Shown: piece after piece, positions 48,756 through 59,880 of the stretch
How the letters are laid out: the number at the start of each line of letters is the position of its first letter
Numbering within the stretch: position 1 is the first letter of the stretch
From: Amphimedon queenslandica
Lineage: Eukaryota; Porifera; Demospongiae; Haplosclerida; Niphatidae
NCBI RefSeq assembly: GCF_000090795.2
Contig: NW_003546247.1
Location: 157,778 to 221,777 of the forward strand
Reading direction: 5' to 3'
DNA: 64,000 nucleotides
Position numbers and translations under genes: made by a program
Notes under the pieces: generated by a model
What the model was told of the DNA's origin: nothing
The model's input: the letters and a program-made list of their open reading frames with translations, nothing else
Databases searched by the model: none

Positions 48756-49590
48756 GATGTCGGTGATTAGCTGGCTCTCTTCTGCTCGATTGGGAACACT
48801 ACCAGAGGAAGGAGAAGCCAGTGGAACAACAGCAGCAGCTAACACAGAACTGGAAAAAGTTGTGGAATATTCTAAGGAAAGGAAAGGAGATAGTTCAGGG
48901 TCGTTAGAACTGCTACGGTTGCCAGGGCCATGGCCGTACCGTGTTTTCGAGTTAATTAATTCTTAATTAATTAAAATCAGACACCTTCTCAGCATGGCTT
49001 GTAGCAGCAGCTCTTCATCTATAAGTTTTCCAGACCTTCCTGCAGACAGTCCAAATCAGCTAGATAGATTTTAAATCCCACAGTGCTCTTTTGGTAAAAC
49101 AAAAGTAGTACACTGTTCTTTCCAAGCTGCTTGGTTCAAAAGATTCAGTTGGTTGCATTGCATTACAACACTGCTGATGATCTAGCCTATTGTTTTACTT
49201 GTGTTTAGGCTATAAAAACAAGAAAGTTAAAACTTTCTGGTCATGTTAAAAGAGTCAGCATTCATTGATAGAGGTTTTAGAAATTGGAAGGATGGGACTA
49301 CCCATCATGAAATTTCGGGAACTCATAAATCAGCTGTTGCAGTAGTGATTGCATTACCACGGTCAACTGGTGATGTGGGGGAAATGTTATTTTCAAACCT
49401 TAAAGTAGAGAGGGAAATGAATTAAAAATATGTGCTACAAATTGCTGAAAAAATTACATTCTTAGTCAGGCAAGGCATTACATTTCGTGGAGACAGGGAT
49501 AAAAAAGACAGTAACTTAAAGCAAGTGGTATATGTGAGGGCATGTGATGACTCCAATTTCCTTCATCTTCTTTAAAAGGTGACATATATA
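48756..49590 (+). pseudogene. hAT transposase, TTF type, N-terminal half
   Basis: N-terminal SVISWLSSARLGTLPEEG (from 48757), then from about 49030 FPDLPADSPNQLDRF-like wording and PQCSFGKTKVVHCSFQAAWF with KRFSWLHC (TTF-type zinc-finger start), then KESAFIDRGFRNWKDGTTHH and THKSAVAVVIALPRSTGDVG (49246-49380), and LQIAEKITFLVRQGITFRGD, KKDSNLKQVVYVRACDDSNF (49437-49565). This order equals the start of ZMYM1-like hAT proteins. Frame changes and a stop break it, and the catalytic core and dimerisation domain do not follow. It is in opposite orientation to the relative at 10.6-12.6 kb. Confidence 0.78.
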
Positions 49591-49789
49591 CAAGTTCACA
49601 AATCTAAAATGAAGTCCTTAAATTGATGGCTGTAAATGTATTGAGGAATACAGGCCACTGGAAGTGAGAATTGATTACGTAAAGTACTTACAAGATTATA
49701 TACCGAATGGGCGTGGTCATTGGTAACTGCCACTTGGGTTGGTAAGAAGTTTTAAAGCACATTAAAAGACAGGCAATAGATGCTAAATA

Positions 49790-51904
49790 CCAGCAGAACT
49801 GGCTTTTTTGCTTCAGTCAAAGGCAAACTTCACTGATCCATATCAAGTACTGCCAGAAGAATGGGTAGATGACCCTAAGTAGTGGCCTCTAGTGGAGTAT
49901 GGACAGATTACGCCTACTTAATAGAGTCACCTAGTTTATTTACAAAGGAGAAACTGAAGGCTTACAAAAGCTTGGAAGCCTACAATTATTACATAAGGTA
50001 TGCTGTACATACTAAATGGTTGATATCACAGTGATTTTTGGAGAAGTGGCTGGGTACAGACTGTATAGCTTTATAACGTTGTGCACACTAGTAACTACAT
50101 ATTGAAAGCTAAAGAAAAACCATCACAGAGAATGTCAGAGAATCCCCACAATTGTTGGGTTGGCCTACATATGACTTGAGATGTTCTTACTGCTCAATGC
50201 TCCTGGTAATAGACTTGTTATATTTCATTCAGATCTTTTATTATGTTCTGCAGCTAAGGGGAGACGTGATGACATATAGCCTTAAAACTATTTAAGGTTG
50301 AAGCCTTTCTCAGACTCAAAATAAGGAAAAAAAGCTGTACCTCCCTTCCATGTGTGGGGAATCAAAACTATACTGATAAATTAAATCAATTTGTCATACA
50401 TAATTAATGTCATTCGCACATATTTAGGCCAAGCCATCGCGAGTACATGACATAAGTTTCTTTAAACCGTGTCACAGAAAGTCCGAAGCAGTAATTGAGA
50501 AGCATAAACAAGATTTGGATATATATAAAGACACCAGTCCTGCTAGAAGTGTTAACACCCACAGTTAGAAACAATAAAGATGTTAACTGCATTATGTAAT
50601 GGCTCACGAAAGTGTGCTGTTTTTTTGTTATTACCTGTAATACCTGGCTTTTGTGAAACAGATTCATCAACCATTGGTGATGTCCCTGAGCCAAATGATA
50701 TAAACCTTCTAAGACAACTGTTTCACTTATATAACCCAGCTCATACTCATCTGCAACCAATAGAATTTCAAAAACTTTTAACTGAGACATTTGACAATCT
50801 TGTTATCACTGAACATCAATCCAATATTCTACAGAAGTAAGTACGAGCTCAATCAAACTCAAATTTGTGATCAGAATATGGAAGTGGATTAATAACATCT
50901 TCCAAATTTCATTCAGTCATACATTTTACAGGAATAAATTCCCAAAGTCACTTGTTTCCACAATTATGCAGTACTCTGGCCCTATTCCTGATATTCCGGC
51001 TCTTAAATGGGGTAGAAGTCACAAAGATGAAGCTTTTAAGAAGTATGGCTGTGACATGAAGGGCCATGTTAATTTTAAGATTCATAAATCTTGTCTGTTT
51101 ATCAACCCTTCATATCATTATCTTGGAGCAAGCCTTGATGTTATAGTAAATTGTGATTGCTAAGGTTATTGACGTCAAATGTCCATTTAAATTCAAAGAT
51201 ATATGACCAATATCTGATGAAGCTCGGAGTGATTCACATTAACGTTTATAAAGAGATACTGATGACGAAATTCAACTTTCATCAATGCATTCATACTACA
51301 ACCAGGTTCAGGGTCAAATAGCTATCGTTGATGTTCATTATTGTGATTTCATTTGTTGAACTACAAAATGTATATTTGTGAAGACTATCGAGATGGAGAA
51401 TTATGGCAGTACTAAATTCCCTATTCTTAGGGATTTCTTCATTACTTGTATGCTGCCCGTGATATTAACTCATTAACTGAAACTAAATGAACCGACAACT
51501 ATAACTTCTAACATAACTAACACCTTCACATCTACAACTTCTACCAATTTTGCTACCATGACTTGTAACACGACCTCTGCTGTCCTTCTACATGCACTGC
51601 ATCTACTACCTCAAATTCTATCACATCTATTGATGCAACCAGTAATCGTAACAGAACTGAAAGTTCTCCAAAGAAGACATGTAAGAAAAGAACCTTTTCA
51701 AATAAAGATGTAGGTGTTAGCAGTTCAACATCAGGTTCTACATCCAATAAGAGATGCACAAAGGCATATTGTTTCTGCAAGAAAGAACTACCAGGATATA
51801 TGACTGCTTGTGACAACCCCTCATGTGCAATCGAATGGTTTCATTACAAGTGTGTCAACATCACACAAGCACCAGCAGGCAATTGGTACTGTCCTAAATG
51901 TTAA
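49790..51904 (+). pseudogene. SWIM-like / YqaJ nuclease / PHD finger gene
   Basis: Follows a recognisable domain order across changing frames. DPYQVLPEEWVDDPK, then LKAYKSLEAYNYYI (about 49950-49998), then PHNCWVGLH and DVLTAQCSW (about 50145-50210), the start of a SWIM-like zinc segment. ITEHQSNILQK opens the nuclease region (about 50810). MQYSGPIPDIPALKWGRSHK, YGCDMKGHVNFKIHKSCLFI and PSYHYLGASLDV (50967-51145) and IDVKCPFKFKD (about 51166-51200) form the YqaJ core, with D in place of the usual E of E-x-K. YYNQVQGQIAIVDVHYCDFI (about 51295-51355) is the Q-x-Q helix. The C-terminus (51760-51904) is YCFCKKELPGYMTACDNPSC, EWFHYKCVN, GNWYCPKC and a stop: a complete PHD-type finger. AATAAA follows at 51949. 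Interruptions before the PHD finger mark it as a pseudogene. Confidence 0.78.
51766..51904 (+). other. PHD finger, intact
   Basis: Cys-x-Cys (YCFCKK), CDNPSC, EWFHYKC and WYCPKC give the Cys4-His-Cys3 pattern, and ACDN and WFH are the typical surrounding residues. PHD fingers read histone H3 tails; in a transposon-like nuclease such a domain could steer chromatin targeting, which is inference. Confidence 0.85.
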
Positions 51905-51945
51905 AACTAATAATAATATTAATAATTTGTAATGGATTTGAATTT

Positions 51946-51960
51946 CAATAAAAATTAAAC
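51946..51960 (+). promoter_or_regulatory. Polyadenylation signal AATAAA
   Basis: CAATAAAAATT about 45 bp after the stop of the PHD-encoding frame, the expected position for the 3' end of that gene. Confidence 0.55.
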
Positions 51961-51969
51961 AACAAAAGG

Positions 51970-52345
51970 TGACAGATTTGTTAAAACTGCTGTAACAATC
52001 AAAGTCCCATCTATTAGCAGTTGGGCTTTTGTTCATTGGTTGGGTGCTTGATAATAGTAATAGGTAGTGTATGTTGCAATATTCTATATTTTTTGCTTAG
52101 ATGGCCAATTACCCTCTCATCATGGATTCTCAATCTTTCTAGTTTTCTAGTCATCTCAACTTCCTCTTGCAACAATTGTGCTTTACCTGTAGTAAATGCA
52201 GCGATATGTAACTGACCTCCAGATACAGCAATATCTTCACCTACATTGTAATCATGGTCAGCCATTACATCATCTCAATACTTCACTTACTTCAGATAGC
52301 CAGACTGCTGAGTAATAACTTTATCAGACATGCGACTTCCCCAGG
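51970..52345 (-). pseudogene. DDE_4 (Harbinger/ISL2EU-like) transposase, C-terminal part
   Basis: Minus strand: MSDKVITQQSGYLK (about 52333-52290), VMADHDYNVGEDIAVSGGQL (52268-52210; the D of the conserved MAD is a catalytic aspartate), FTTGKAQLLQEEVEMTRKLE, LRIHDERVIGHLSKKYRILQ (the E of HxERVIG is the catalytic glutamate) and LPITII, then GTLIVTAVLTNLSP near 51990. The DDE_4 family serves PIF/Harbinger and ISL2EU transposons. Two stops lie before MAD and the frame changes near 52020. It ends tail to tail with the PHD-nuclease gene. Confidence 0.75.
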
Positions 52346-52587
52346 CTATTCCCTTCTAGGCCACCAGAGCGTCTCCTGGGAGGGGGGCTTCTGCTCCTAG
52401 ATCTGGAGCAGTGGCGACAGTCCTCAGTCTTGTCTGGAACAGTCTTGTCATATTTCTCTCTACGTTCGTTTTTCCACTTTAGGTTGGTCACGTCCTCTGT
52501 GTGGGTGTCCACCTTTCCTGAAGTAGCATCCAACTTCTCAAGGATCTCGTCCATTGATAACCTCAAACTTGGCTTGACATGTGGCAC
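52324..52587 (-). other. 88-codon reading frame with an SR/PPP segment, unknown
   Basis: MPHVKPSLRLSMDEILEKLD, ATSGKVDTHTEDVTNLKWKN, then RSRSRSPPPRRRSGG. A short coiled-coil-like start followed by an RS/proline-rich basic stretch. It overlaps the start of the DDE_4 fragment and might be an upstream exon or an unrelated repeat ORF. No family recognised. Confidence 0.3.
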
Positions 52588-52894
52588 TACTATAGCACAG
52601 CAGAGCTAAGAAAAAGGTGAAGGAAGATGGCTGAAGCACGGGTTTATATGGTATGGCAAGTCATTAAAATTAGTTATTTAACTACAAATTAGCTATAAGT
52701 TAAAACACTGGCCAACACAGTTGATATGTGAGACTGAACCTTCTGAAATACAATAAAACTTCTTTATACCGTCAATATAGGAATGTATGTAATAAAACTC
52801 ATATACTATAGTTCAATCTGTTGATGTACATGTATTTATAATACGTACTATAGTGGCATAATGATCATAAATTACATTAGTTTTATTTACAGCG

Positions 52895-55200
52895 CTTAGA
52901 AAATATGTCGTCATTCCAGTATCTCATATTCTCTAGTGTAACAATGCTTCTGCCTTTTATATTTATAAAGCATTTCTTTCCTTGCTTCTGACTCTAAGAC
53001 ATCCTTTGCTGCATCCATATGTTTGCTACTTAGATAACTACGTCATGCTACATCATTATTTTTTTCAACACCTGTAATTAGTACAATGAAGGTAACGATT
53101 ACCTTGCCCAGAGAAAACTTTGATTGAGCCGTATAATCTCATCTGTGTAGAGACATGACATGCTAGGATGTGCATGTATGGAGTTACGTTAGCTTTAGTG
53201 TTTCCATCTAATAGTATAGACACAATATCTTTAGTATACTTTTTGTCTACAGCAGGAGCACCTTCCCTTGTTACTGAACGCTTTGTAATTAAAAAATAAG
53301 TAACCTTGAAATCCTAAACAATATTAATACAGTAAAATGCTTGTGAGAATTTTAGAATCACCTGCCATAGCTCTTGTATTCTCAAGCCATTGCTTCCTGT
53401 AATAATTTGGGTTATTACAAGTTACATAACAATTTCTTTTTATCAGCTCCCCTGAGTGATCTCCATTCTAAGTTTTTATTGTTTTCTCTGGAAACCCAAA
53501 TCTATAAGAAATCAAAACACATCATATTTAACATAATCATACTGTGAATGTGATGCCACATTCCTGAATGAATTTCAAAAGCTTGTCCTTATGTTGAGTG
53601 TAGTGTTTGTATATGCTGGCGTCAGCTGCTACTGCCACTCATATTAAAATTCTAAGTAGCACATCAAAAAATCACAAAAATTAGTTTAGTTCATCAATGA
53701 TGACCTGCATGCATGTTTTATAAAGACTAAAATTTAATTGATTGTTTCAAGTTCAATCAATATCAATGGCTTGTACACAGTACTCCTAGAGTTTTTATTT
53801 TGGAGTTAGCACACTTGCAAATCGACGCCATTGTCCGTAATGTGGAAGCTGCATTGGTATCATACCTTAAACAAATTAAAATATAACATAAATGCTTCTT
53901 ATAGAAATCTAATATACGTGTTGTCTTTCTTCATATTGCGATACATACATGCAAAGTTTGAGTTTGCAGCTTTTAAATGCAATATTAAAAGCAAAGCCTA
54001 CCAGGCAACACATTAATAGATAATAGTATACCTTTCAATTTCCACCCATGACGAAGTTTACGTTCAAAGCTAATTCATTGACAGTAACACCCTTTTTGTA
54101 TCAGTAAGTTTGTTTCTGTAATAACAGGATTTAAACCATCTCTTAATGTCATATAATCTTTAGCTCCTTTTATGACAGCAAATGTATTATTACCTATTTT
54201 AGAATTATCTAAGGTAATGTTGTTATAATATTCTAACTTCAGAATAAAGGACATTTGTCCATGTAGCGTAGGAAAGCTAAACGACAAAATTATGTAAGAT
54301 GCTGAACGGTGAAATTGTGCACCATACCCACTAAGCTTCATCATTACTGGAGTAGTAATACCTTCCTAAAGGAAACTGTATCATTAATAATTAAATTAAG
54401 TGGCTAACATTAACAGAGTTCTTCCACTATCCGATCTCCCAGAGACCTGTAGCATCAAAAAATGTTCAAGCAAGATGATGAATGGCAACTTCAGATGTAA
54501 TTTCATTTTATCTCTTCTTAATAATGTACGATCGTGGCAATGACTTGTCAATCTTTGAAATCTCATGATAAAATTTATTGCGGATATTAAAGCGATCAAG
54601 AAGAAACAAACTTAATCTATTCAAGCAGCAGCCTGATTGTGACTTGGCAGTGATCTTGAATGATTAGATTTAGTGGAATCATAATTAAGACTGATAACAT
54701 CTTGTGATCCTTTCACTTTCACTATTACAGGTTGAACATCAAGGTTGAAGGAATCAAGGAACAATAATGCTTTTTTACATGATTTTTTATTGCTTGTATT
54801 TTTCTTCTCCACTATTTTCGCCCACACTGTCTAAATGTCTACCTTTGTTTGTAAGAGCAGCAGCACTTCGATCTGTGATATGGTTTAAGTCAGATATCAG
54901 CTGGTGTATGTAAACTCCTTTTTCATCTAATTTCAATCAATGATGAAAAAAGAGCATGGCAGTCACTTTAATTGTAGAAATAATGCTGCTATGCCTACCT
55001 GTAATCATTTAGTGTAGCATGAAGGTCTGCAGGTTCAAGTGTTAGATCAGTGTCAGATTCTTTGATATCTATTAGAATAGACTTTTGCAGTTTTTCTCTT
55101 TTTTTTTCTCTGGCTCATTTTAGAGAGGAAAATCATTGAACTTTTCGCTCTGGAAAGCAACTTCTTGTCCAAGTTTCTTTTTAGTTTAAATTGATATTCG
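52895..55200 (-). pseudogene. Transposon-like gene of unnamed family
   Basis: Minus-strand pieces in order: QRKKK, then REKLQKSILIDIKESDTDLT, LEPADLHATLNDY (55130-55005), ending at TTACAG before GTAGGC, a good donor. Next EKGVYIHQLISDLNHITDRS (about 54935), YHEISKIDKSLPRSYIIKK (about 54570-54510), TPVMMKLSGYGAQFHRSASY (about 54350-54290), NNTFAVIKGAKDYMTLRDGL (about 54185-54130), ALNVNFVMGGN (about 54075), LHLKAANSNFACMYRNMKKD (about 53970-53910), and LESEARKEMLYKYKRQKHCY with TREYEILE (about 53010-52905). The blocks LPRSY, KLSGxGAxF, NHTxAxxKGxxDYxxL and NAANSNxAC recur together in repeated genes of sponges and cnidarians that behave as transposons; I cannot assign a superfamily. Many stops, so decayed. 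Confidence 0.5.
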
Positions 55201-55289
55201 GCCAACCTCCGTTCCTATTGTGGAGTTATTTGACTATTCTATGATAGAATTTGTTATGTTTACATTATGTACACACATACACACAAAGT

Positions 55290-55345
55290 ACATGTACTCA
55301 TTATTATTCATTATCATTATTATTATTTTTATTATTACTATTTTG
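55290..55345. repeat. AT-rich microsatellite (ATT)n
   Basis: TCATTATTATTCATTATCAT and TATTATTATTTTTATTATTA tract near the left edge of the gypsy fossil. Confidence 0.7.
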
Positions 55346-55349
55346 GGGC

Positions 55350-58300
55350 CCTGCGCCAGCCGGTCTTTCATTCTGTACAGTTTTATTGTGTGTGCTTCTA
55401 GCACGTGTTTTTTAGTTGAAGAAGGAGATTTTGTTTGTAAACTTTACTCCCTTGTCTTGTTAGCAAATTAGCAAGCGTGCAGATTGTGTGTTGCACAATA
55501 CTGATCCCTCAAACACAACAAATTGGCGACGAGGGTAAACTGAGACCATATAAATTTTGATTGGAAGAATGACAGCTCGTTTTCATGAGTTGTTGTCTAC
55601 ATTTGATGCTACAAAGGAGAACTTGGTCGAGTATGCTGAACGTCTAGAGCACTACTTTGTTGCCAATAGTATTGACAAGGAGACGTACGTGCTATTCTAT
55701 TGACTAATGTTGGACCCTCTACTTACCGGTTAGCGAAGACTTTATCTCTGCCTAAGAAGCCAACAGATTTTACTTTTGCTCAATTGGTAAAGATGGTAAC
55801 GGCGCACTTTCATCATAAGCCATCTCTGATATTCAAGAGATTTGAGTTCAATACCTGCTTTCAAGAAGAAAGGGAAAGAGTGACAGTATTTGTGACTGCT
55901 TTACGTAGTATTGCAGAGTATTGTGAATATAAAGAAGACATCTTGCCTGACATGTTACGGGACAGGATTGTATGTGGCATCAGGGATAAATAAAGACGTT
56001 CAAAGGTCGCTATTGACAGAGTCGAAGTTGACTTCTGAGTCTGCTTTAGACACTGCCATGGCAGCAGAGGCTGCTGCATACAATTGCAAGCAGTTACAAG
56101 AAAGACAAAAGCCACAACTACCTGTTAATTGAATGAATCATAAGCAAGGGACTGAATCAATAAAGATGCCAACTGGTGGTTCTACTTGTTCATCTCATTC
56201 AGATTGTTACTGTTGTGGAGGCAAGCATTCAGCTGCACAGTGTCGATTTAAAGATTTTGAATGTCATTTCTGCAAGAAGAGAGGACATTTGGCCTCTGTG
56301 TGTCCTGAGAAGGGAGTCAGTCGTCCTAGTGAACAGGAAGACACTACAGACAAAGGCAAAGCCATTGCTGTAGAGGGAGACGAGGAAAGTTCAGATTATC
56401 CACTATGTAGTATATTTAATTGTACTCCGAGTAAGCCGTTGCTTGTTAAGGTATTTATTAGTGGAGTTAGTATCAAAATGGAGCTAGACACAGGAGTTTC
56501 TGTATCGTTGATGGGTGAAGATACATATTGCTTAATAAAGGATTCAGCGAGTTTACTCCAGCAGTCATCAGTCAGACTTCACACATACACTGGTGAAGGT
56601 ATCAAAGTCATAGGAGCTATTGACGTTACTGTGGTACATAATGGTCAGCAAATGACACTGCCTCTCATTGTTATGAAAGGGAAGGGACCTCCACGTCTTG
56701 GAAGAAACTGGTTGTCTGTGTTAAAGCTGGATTGGCAGCATATATTTAAAGTGGAGAGCAACCGTTCACTGCACGATGCCTTGAGTCGCTTTAATGAAGA
56801 ATTTAATGAGACTTGGCACTGTACTAGGGGTGAAAGCTAAAATACACGTCAGTCCCCAAGCTACACCTATTTTTCATAAGGCTCGTCCCGTTTCATACTC
56901 ATTGAAGTCAAAAATCGAGGACAAATTGGATCAATTACTCAGGGAAGGTATCATTGAGCCTGTGTGATTATCTAAAATGGGCTGCTCCCTTTGTGCCCAT
57001 GCCTAAAGGAGATGGTATCATACGTATCTGTGGTGACTACAAAGTTACAACTAACATGGTAGCAAGTCTCGATAAATATCCACTTCCACGGATTGAGGAC
57101 CTTTTCGCATCACTTTCAGGTGGTCAGACTTTCTTGAAGTTGGATTTATCTCAAGCGTATCAGCAGGTGAAGTTAGAAGAAGATTTGTGTGAGTTCACTA
57201 TCGTTACTACCCATAAGGGATATTTCAGTATAACCGTTTACCATTTGGCATAGCATCAGCCCCATCTATTTTCCAGAGGGTTATGGATACTCTTTTTCAG
57301 ATATTCCAGGGGTCTGTGTGTATCTACATGACATATTAATTTCAGGTCAAACAGAGGAGGAGCATCTCGCTCGGTTGTCAGAGGTATTGAGGAGACTAGC
57401 AGAGTCAGAAATGCGACTGAAGGAGGAATGCAGTTTCTCCTTGTCTTCTATAGAATACTTAAGGCATGTCATCGGCTAGAAAGGGTTGAGTACTTCTGAT
57501 ACAAAGGTTGCAGCTATATCTAATGCTCCATCGTGCACTAATGTCAGTAAAATGCGTCCTTTCCTGGAGATGGTCAACTATTATGGCGAGTTTTTACAGG
57601 ACTTAGCCACGGTACTATCACCATTGTTCAGCCTACTCCAAAAGAACAAGGGTTGGTCTTGGGAGGAACCACAAGGGACAGGATTTAGTTCTATTAAGGA
57701 ACTACTCAAATCGTCTCAAGTCTTAGTTCATTATGATCCTAATTTGCCTCTAGTTCTCTCATGTAATGCCTTACCATATGTTATGTGGGCGGTCTTAGCA
57801 CACAAGATGCCAGACGGAGAAGAGCGTTCAGTAGGATTTGCCTCTCGTTCTCTTACTCTGACTGAGAGAAAGTATTCACATTTCCATAAGGAGGCGCTTG
57901 CTATTATCTTTGGGGTAAAGAAATAGCACCAATTCCTCTATGGGAGACAATTCTCACTTAAGACGGATCAGAAGCCTCTCATTCATATTTTTAGTGAGAA
58001 GAAGGCAACACCTGCGTTAACCTCAGGCCGTATACAGAAATGGGCCCTTGCCCTCAGAGCATACCCTTATACTATTCAGTATCGTGAAGGGAAGAACAAT
58101 GTCTGTGCTGATGCAATGAGCAGACTACCTATGAAGCCTACCTTCACTCTCACTCCCAAACCACAGTAATTAATCCACTTGATGGAACACTTAGTTTGCA
58201 GATCAAGCAATGGACCGATCGTGATCCTGAGCTATCAAAATTCTGTGACTGGATATTGTCAGCGTGGCCTGAGAAGGAGGTTACTGATGAGGGATATGTA

Positions 58301-58745
58301 CCATTCTGGAGAAGGTATGAATTGAATGTGGATGAAGGGTGTGTGTTGTGGGGGAATTGTGTTGTAATCCCTAAGAGAAGGAGGGAAACAGTGATTAAGA
58401 TGTTGCATGTGGTAGTTATGTGTGATGGCCTGGAATAGATGCTGAGTTAGAGCAGTGTGTGAAATCATGTGTCTCATGTCAGATTCAAAGGAAACCACCA
58501 CCTGTTGTACCTTTGCATCCATGGGCATGGCCAGAAAGAGCTTTGTCAAGAGTCCATGTAGACTATGCAGGTCCTTTTGAACGGCTTTTCTGGTTATGAT
58601 AGATGCACATTCTAAATGGATGGAAGTCCATATTACAAATCCTATAACTACAGTAGCAACAATAGAATTAATGAGGAAATCTTTTACTACCTTGGGATTG
58701 CCTGATGTAGTAGTCTCAGATAATGCAACTAATTTTACTAGTCTG
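55350..58745 (+). mobile_element. Ty3/gypsy retrotransposon fossil, 3' end missing
   Basis: Parts in order: a probable LTR end with a primer-binding-like site TTGGCGACGAGGGT (55523-55536), gag (55569-56130), one or two zinc knuckles (56190-56310; CYCCGGKHSAAQC and CHFCKKRGHLASVC), a protease core ELDTGVSVSLMG (about 56480-56520), the reverse transcriptase (56880-57480; DLSQAYQQVKLE), the RNase H (57700-57960; FASRSLTLTERKYSHFHKEA), and a connection/integrase part from about 58140 that ends abruptly at 58745 (VVVSDNATNFT). The rest of the integrase and the second LTR are absent. Broken in several places, but the residue pattern is well kept, so it looks younger than the two fossils at 22-28 kb. 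Confidence 0.88.
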
Positions 58746-58762
58746 GAATGAAGTAATTTTTC

Positions 58763-58791
58763 ACGACCTGGGGGCGTAGCCCCCAGGTCGT
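58763..58791. repeat. Perfect GC-rich hairpin, 13-bp stem
   Basis: ACGACCTGGGGGC, loop GTA, GCCCCCAGGTCGT. It begins about 17 bp after the gypsy coding sequence breaks off, so it may mark the end of the element that removed or interrupted the integrase. Confidence 0.95.
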
Positions 58792-58817
58792 TCCTAACAT
58801 TGTTTTCACCTTTGCGC

Positions 58818-58842
58818 TATATATATATATATATATATATTA
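58818..58842. repeat. (AT)n microsatellite
   Basis: CTATATATATATATATATAT run following the hairpin. Confidence 0.85.
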
Positions 58843-58961
58843 ATTTATTTATTTGTACATTTCTTCTATACGCGTTGTATTGGAGAAATAGCAATTTTAA
58901 TGGGCCTTAGCAACCATCCGTCTACGCGCCATATGTCAATTGGGTGTGGTCACGGGAGAAA

Positions 58962-59075
58962 ATGGTGAATTTGACAGTCATGACAGTATTTTGGGATTCT
59001 GGAGCAGCAAAAAAACACATTAGAGTTGACTTCAGTCAGAGCTATTACACTAAAGAATGCTGTGAAACACAAGAG
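58962..59075 (+). CDS. Possible first coding exon, unknown gene
   Basis: GAGAAAATGGTG is a good start context; the open frame MVNLTVMTVFWDSGAAKKHI, RVDFSQSYYTKECCETQE is 38 codons and ends exactly at CAAGAG before GTGAGC, a good donor in phase 0. Residue use is mixed and protein-like. No family is recognised and no second exon could be confirmed in the following 300 bp. Confidence 0.35.
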
Positions 59076-59389
59076 GTGAGCTAACTAACATCCTTTCTCA
59101 ACATGCATATATAATACTGAAATAGTTCTATAGGAATATCATCTATGAAAGATTGAATACTGTAGACCTCATAATCTACTAGTCAAGCCATCCACAATAC
59201 TAATTCATGTCTCAACTGGCTTATATTGTATAAAATTATAAAAAATTTATTATTATTGAAGAAATATGAGTGACTTTGGTTTCTTTATCAGTTATATATA
59301 ATGAGATATGATACAGACTTTAGAATACTAAGGATATTAGTGGATTCTGTTACTGGTAATAATAAGCTCTATTAGGTCTAAGAGCCGAT
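59076..59389. other. AT-rich spacer or intron
   Basis: No coding pattern. It could be the intron after the preceding candidate exon. Confidence 0.35.
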
Positions 59390-59880
59390 CTAATTGCAAA
59401 GGCTGTCCTTGCCACCATACTCTTCCTCTACCACCCCTTCCTTTCCAACCTCTTCCTCTCCCTCCACTTCCTCTTTGTCGGTGAGGCTGAGCATAGGGCT
59501 GAGGATGAGCGGACTGCCTTCTTTCTCTGGCTGATCCTGCTCCACTTCCTGGCCTGCCCCGCTCTCCCCTTCCTCTCCCGCCTAGTTGCCCACCTCTACC
59601 ATCAAGTCTACGAGGACAAGGAGACCCGTCACCTCTACCACCACCTGTTCCTCTACCTGTACCTCAAGCTCCCCGTCAACTCCCCGCTGCACCCCTAACA
59701 CGACCTCGGGCTCTACCGTCAGCTACCATTTCCCAATCGCTCTCTGCATCCCGATCAATAGGTTTTGGCGGTGGTGTAGGAGGTCAAGGTCTTCTTGGGG
59801 GAGGTGGTGGTCTTCTCCTTCCGCGGCCTCATCGTTTCGCTGTTTCTGGATCTATGCTGGGCTCTTCTTCAGAGTTCATT
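59390..59880 (-). other. GC-rich Arg/Gly/Pro-rich coding-like tract
   Basis: An island of markedly higher GC than its surroundings. On the minus strand it reads NSEEEPSIDPETAKR (about 59875-59830), RRRPPPPPRRP, DRDAESDWEMVADGRARGRV (about 59755-59700), then GTGRGTGGGRGDGSPCPRRL and GGRGRGERGRPGSGAGSARE, and in another frame RGSGGRGRGWKGRGGRGRVW and WQGQPLQLDRLLDLIEL. RGG-rich tails bind RNA or nucleic acid, but no folded domain is visible. Stops separate parts. The opposite strand gives Pro/Leu/Ser-rich frames explained by the same composition. Possibly a disordered transposon ORF. Confidence 0.4.

Noticed and set aside
50410-50790. 126-codon minus-strand frame
   Set aside because: Antisense to the YqaJ-family coding sequence, which explains the region better.
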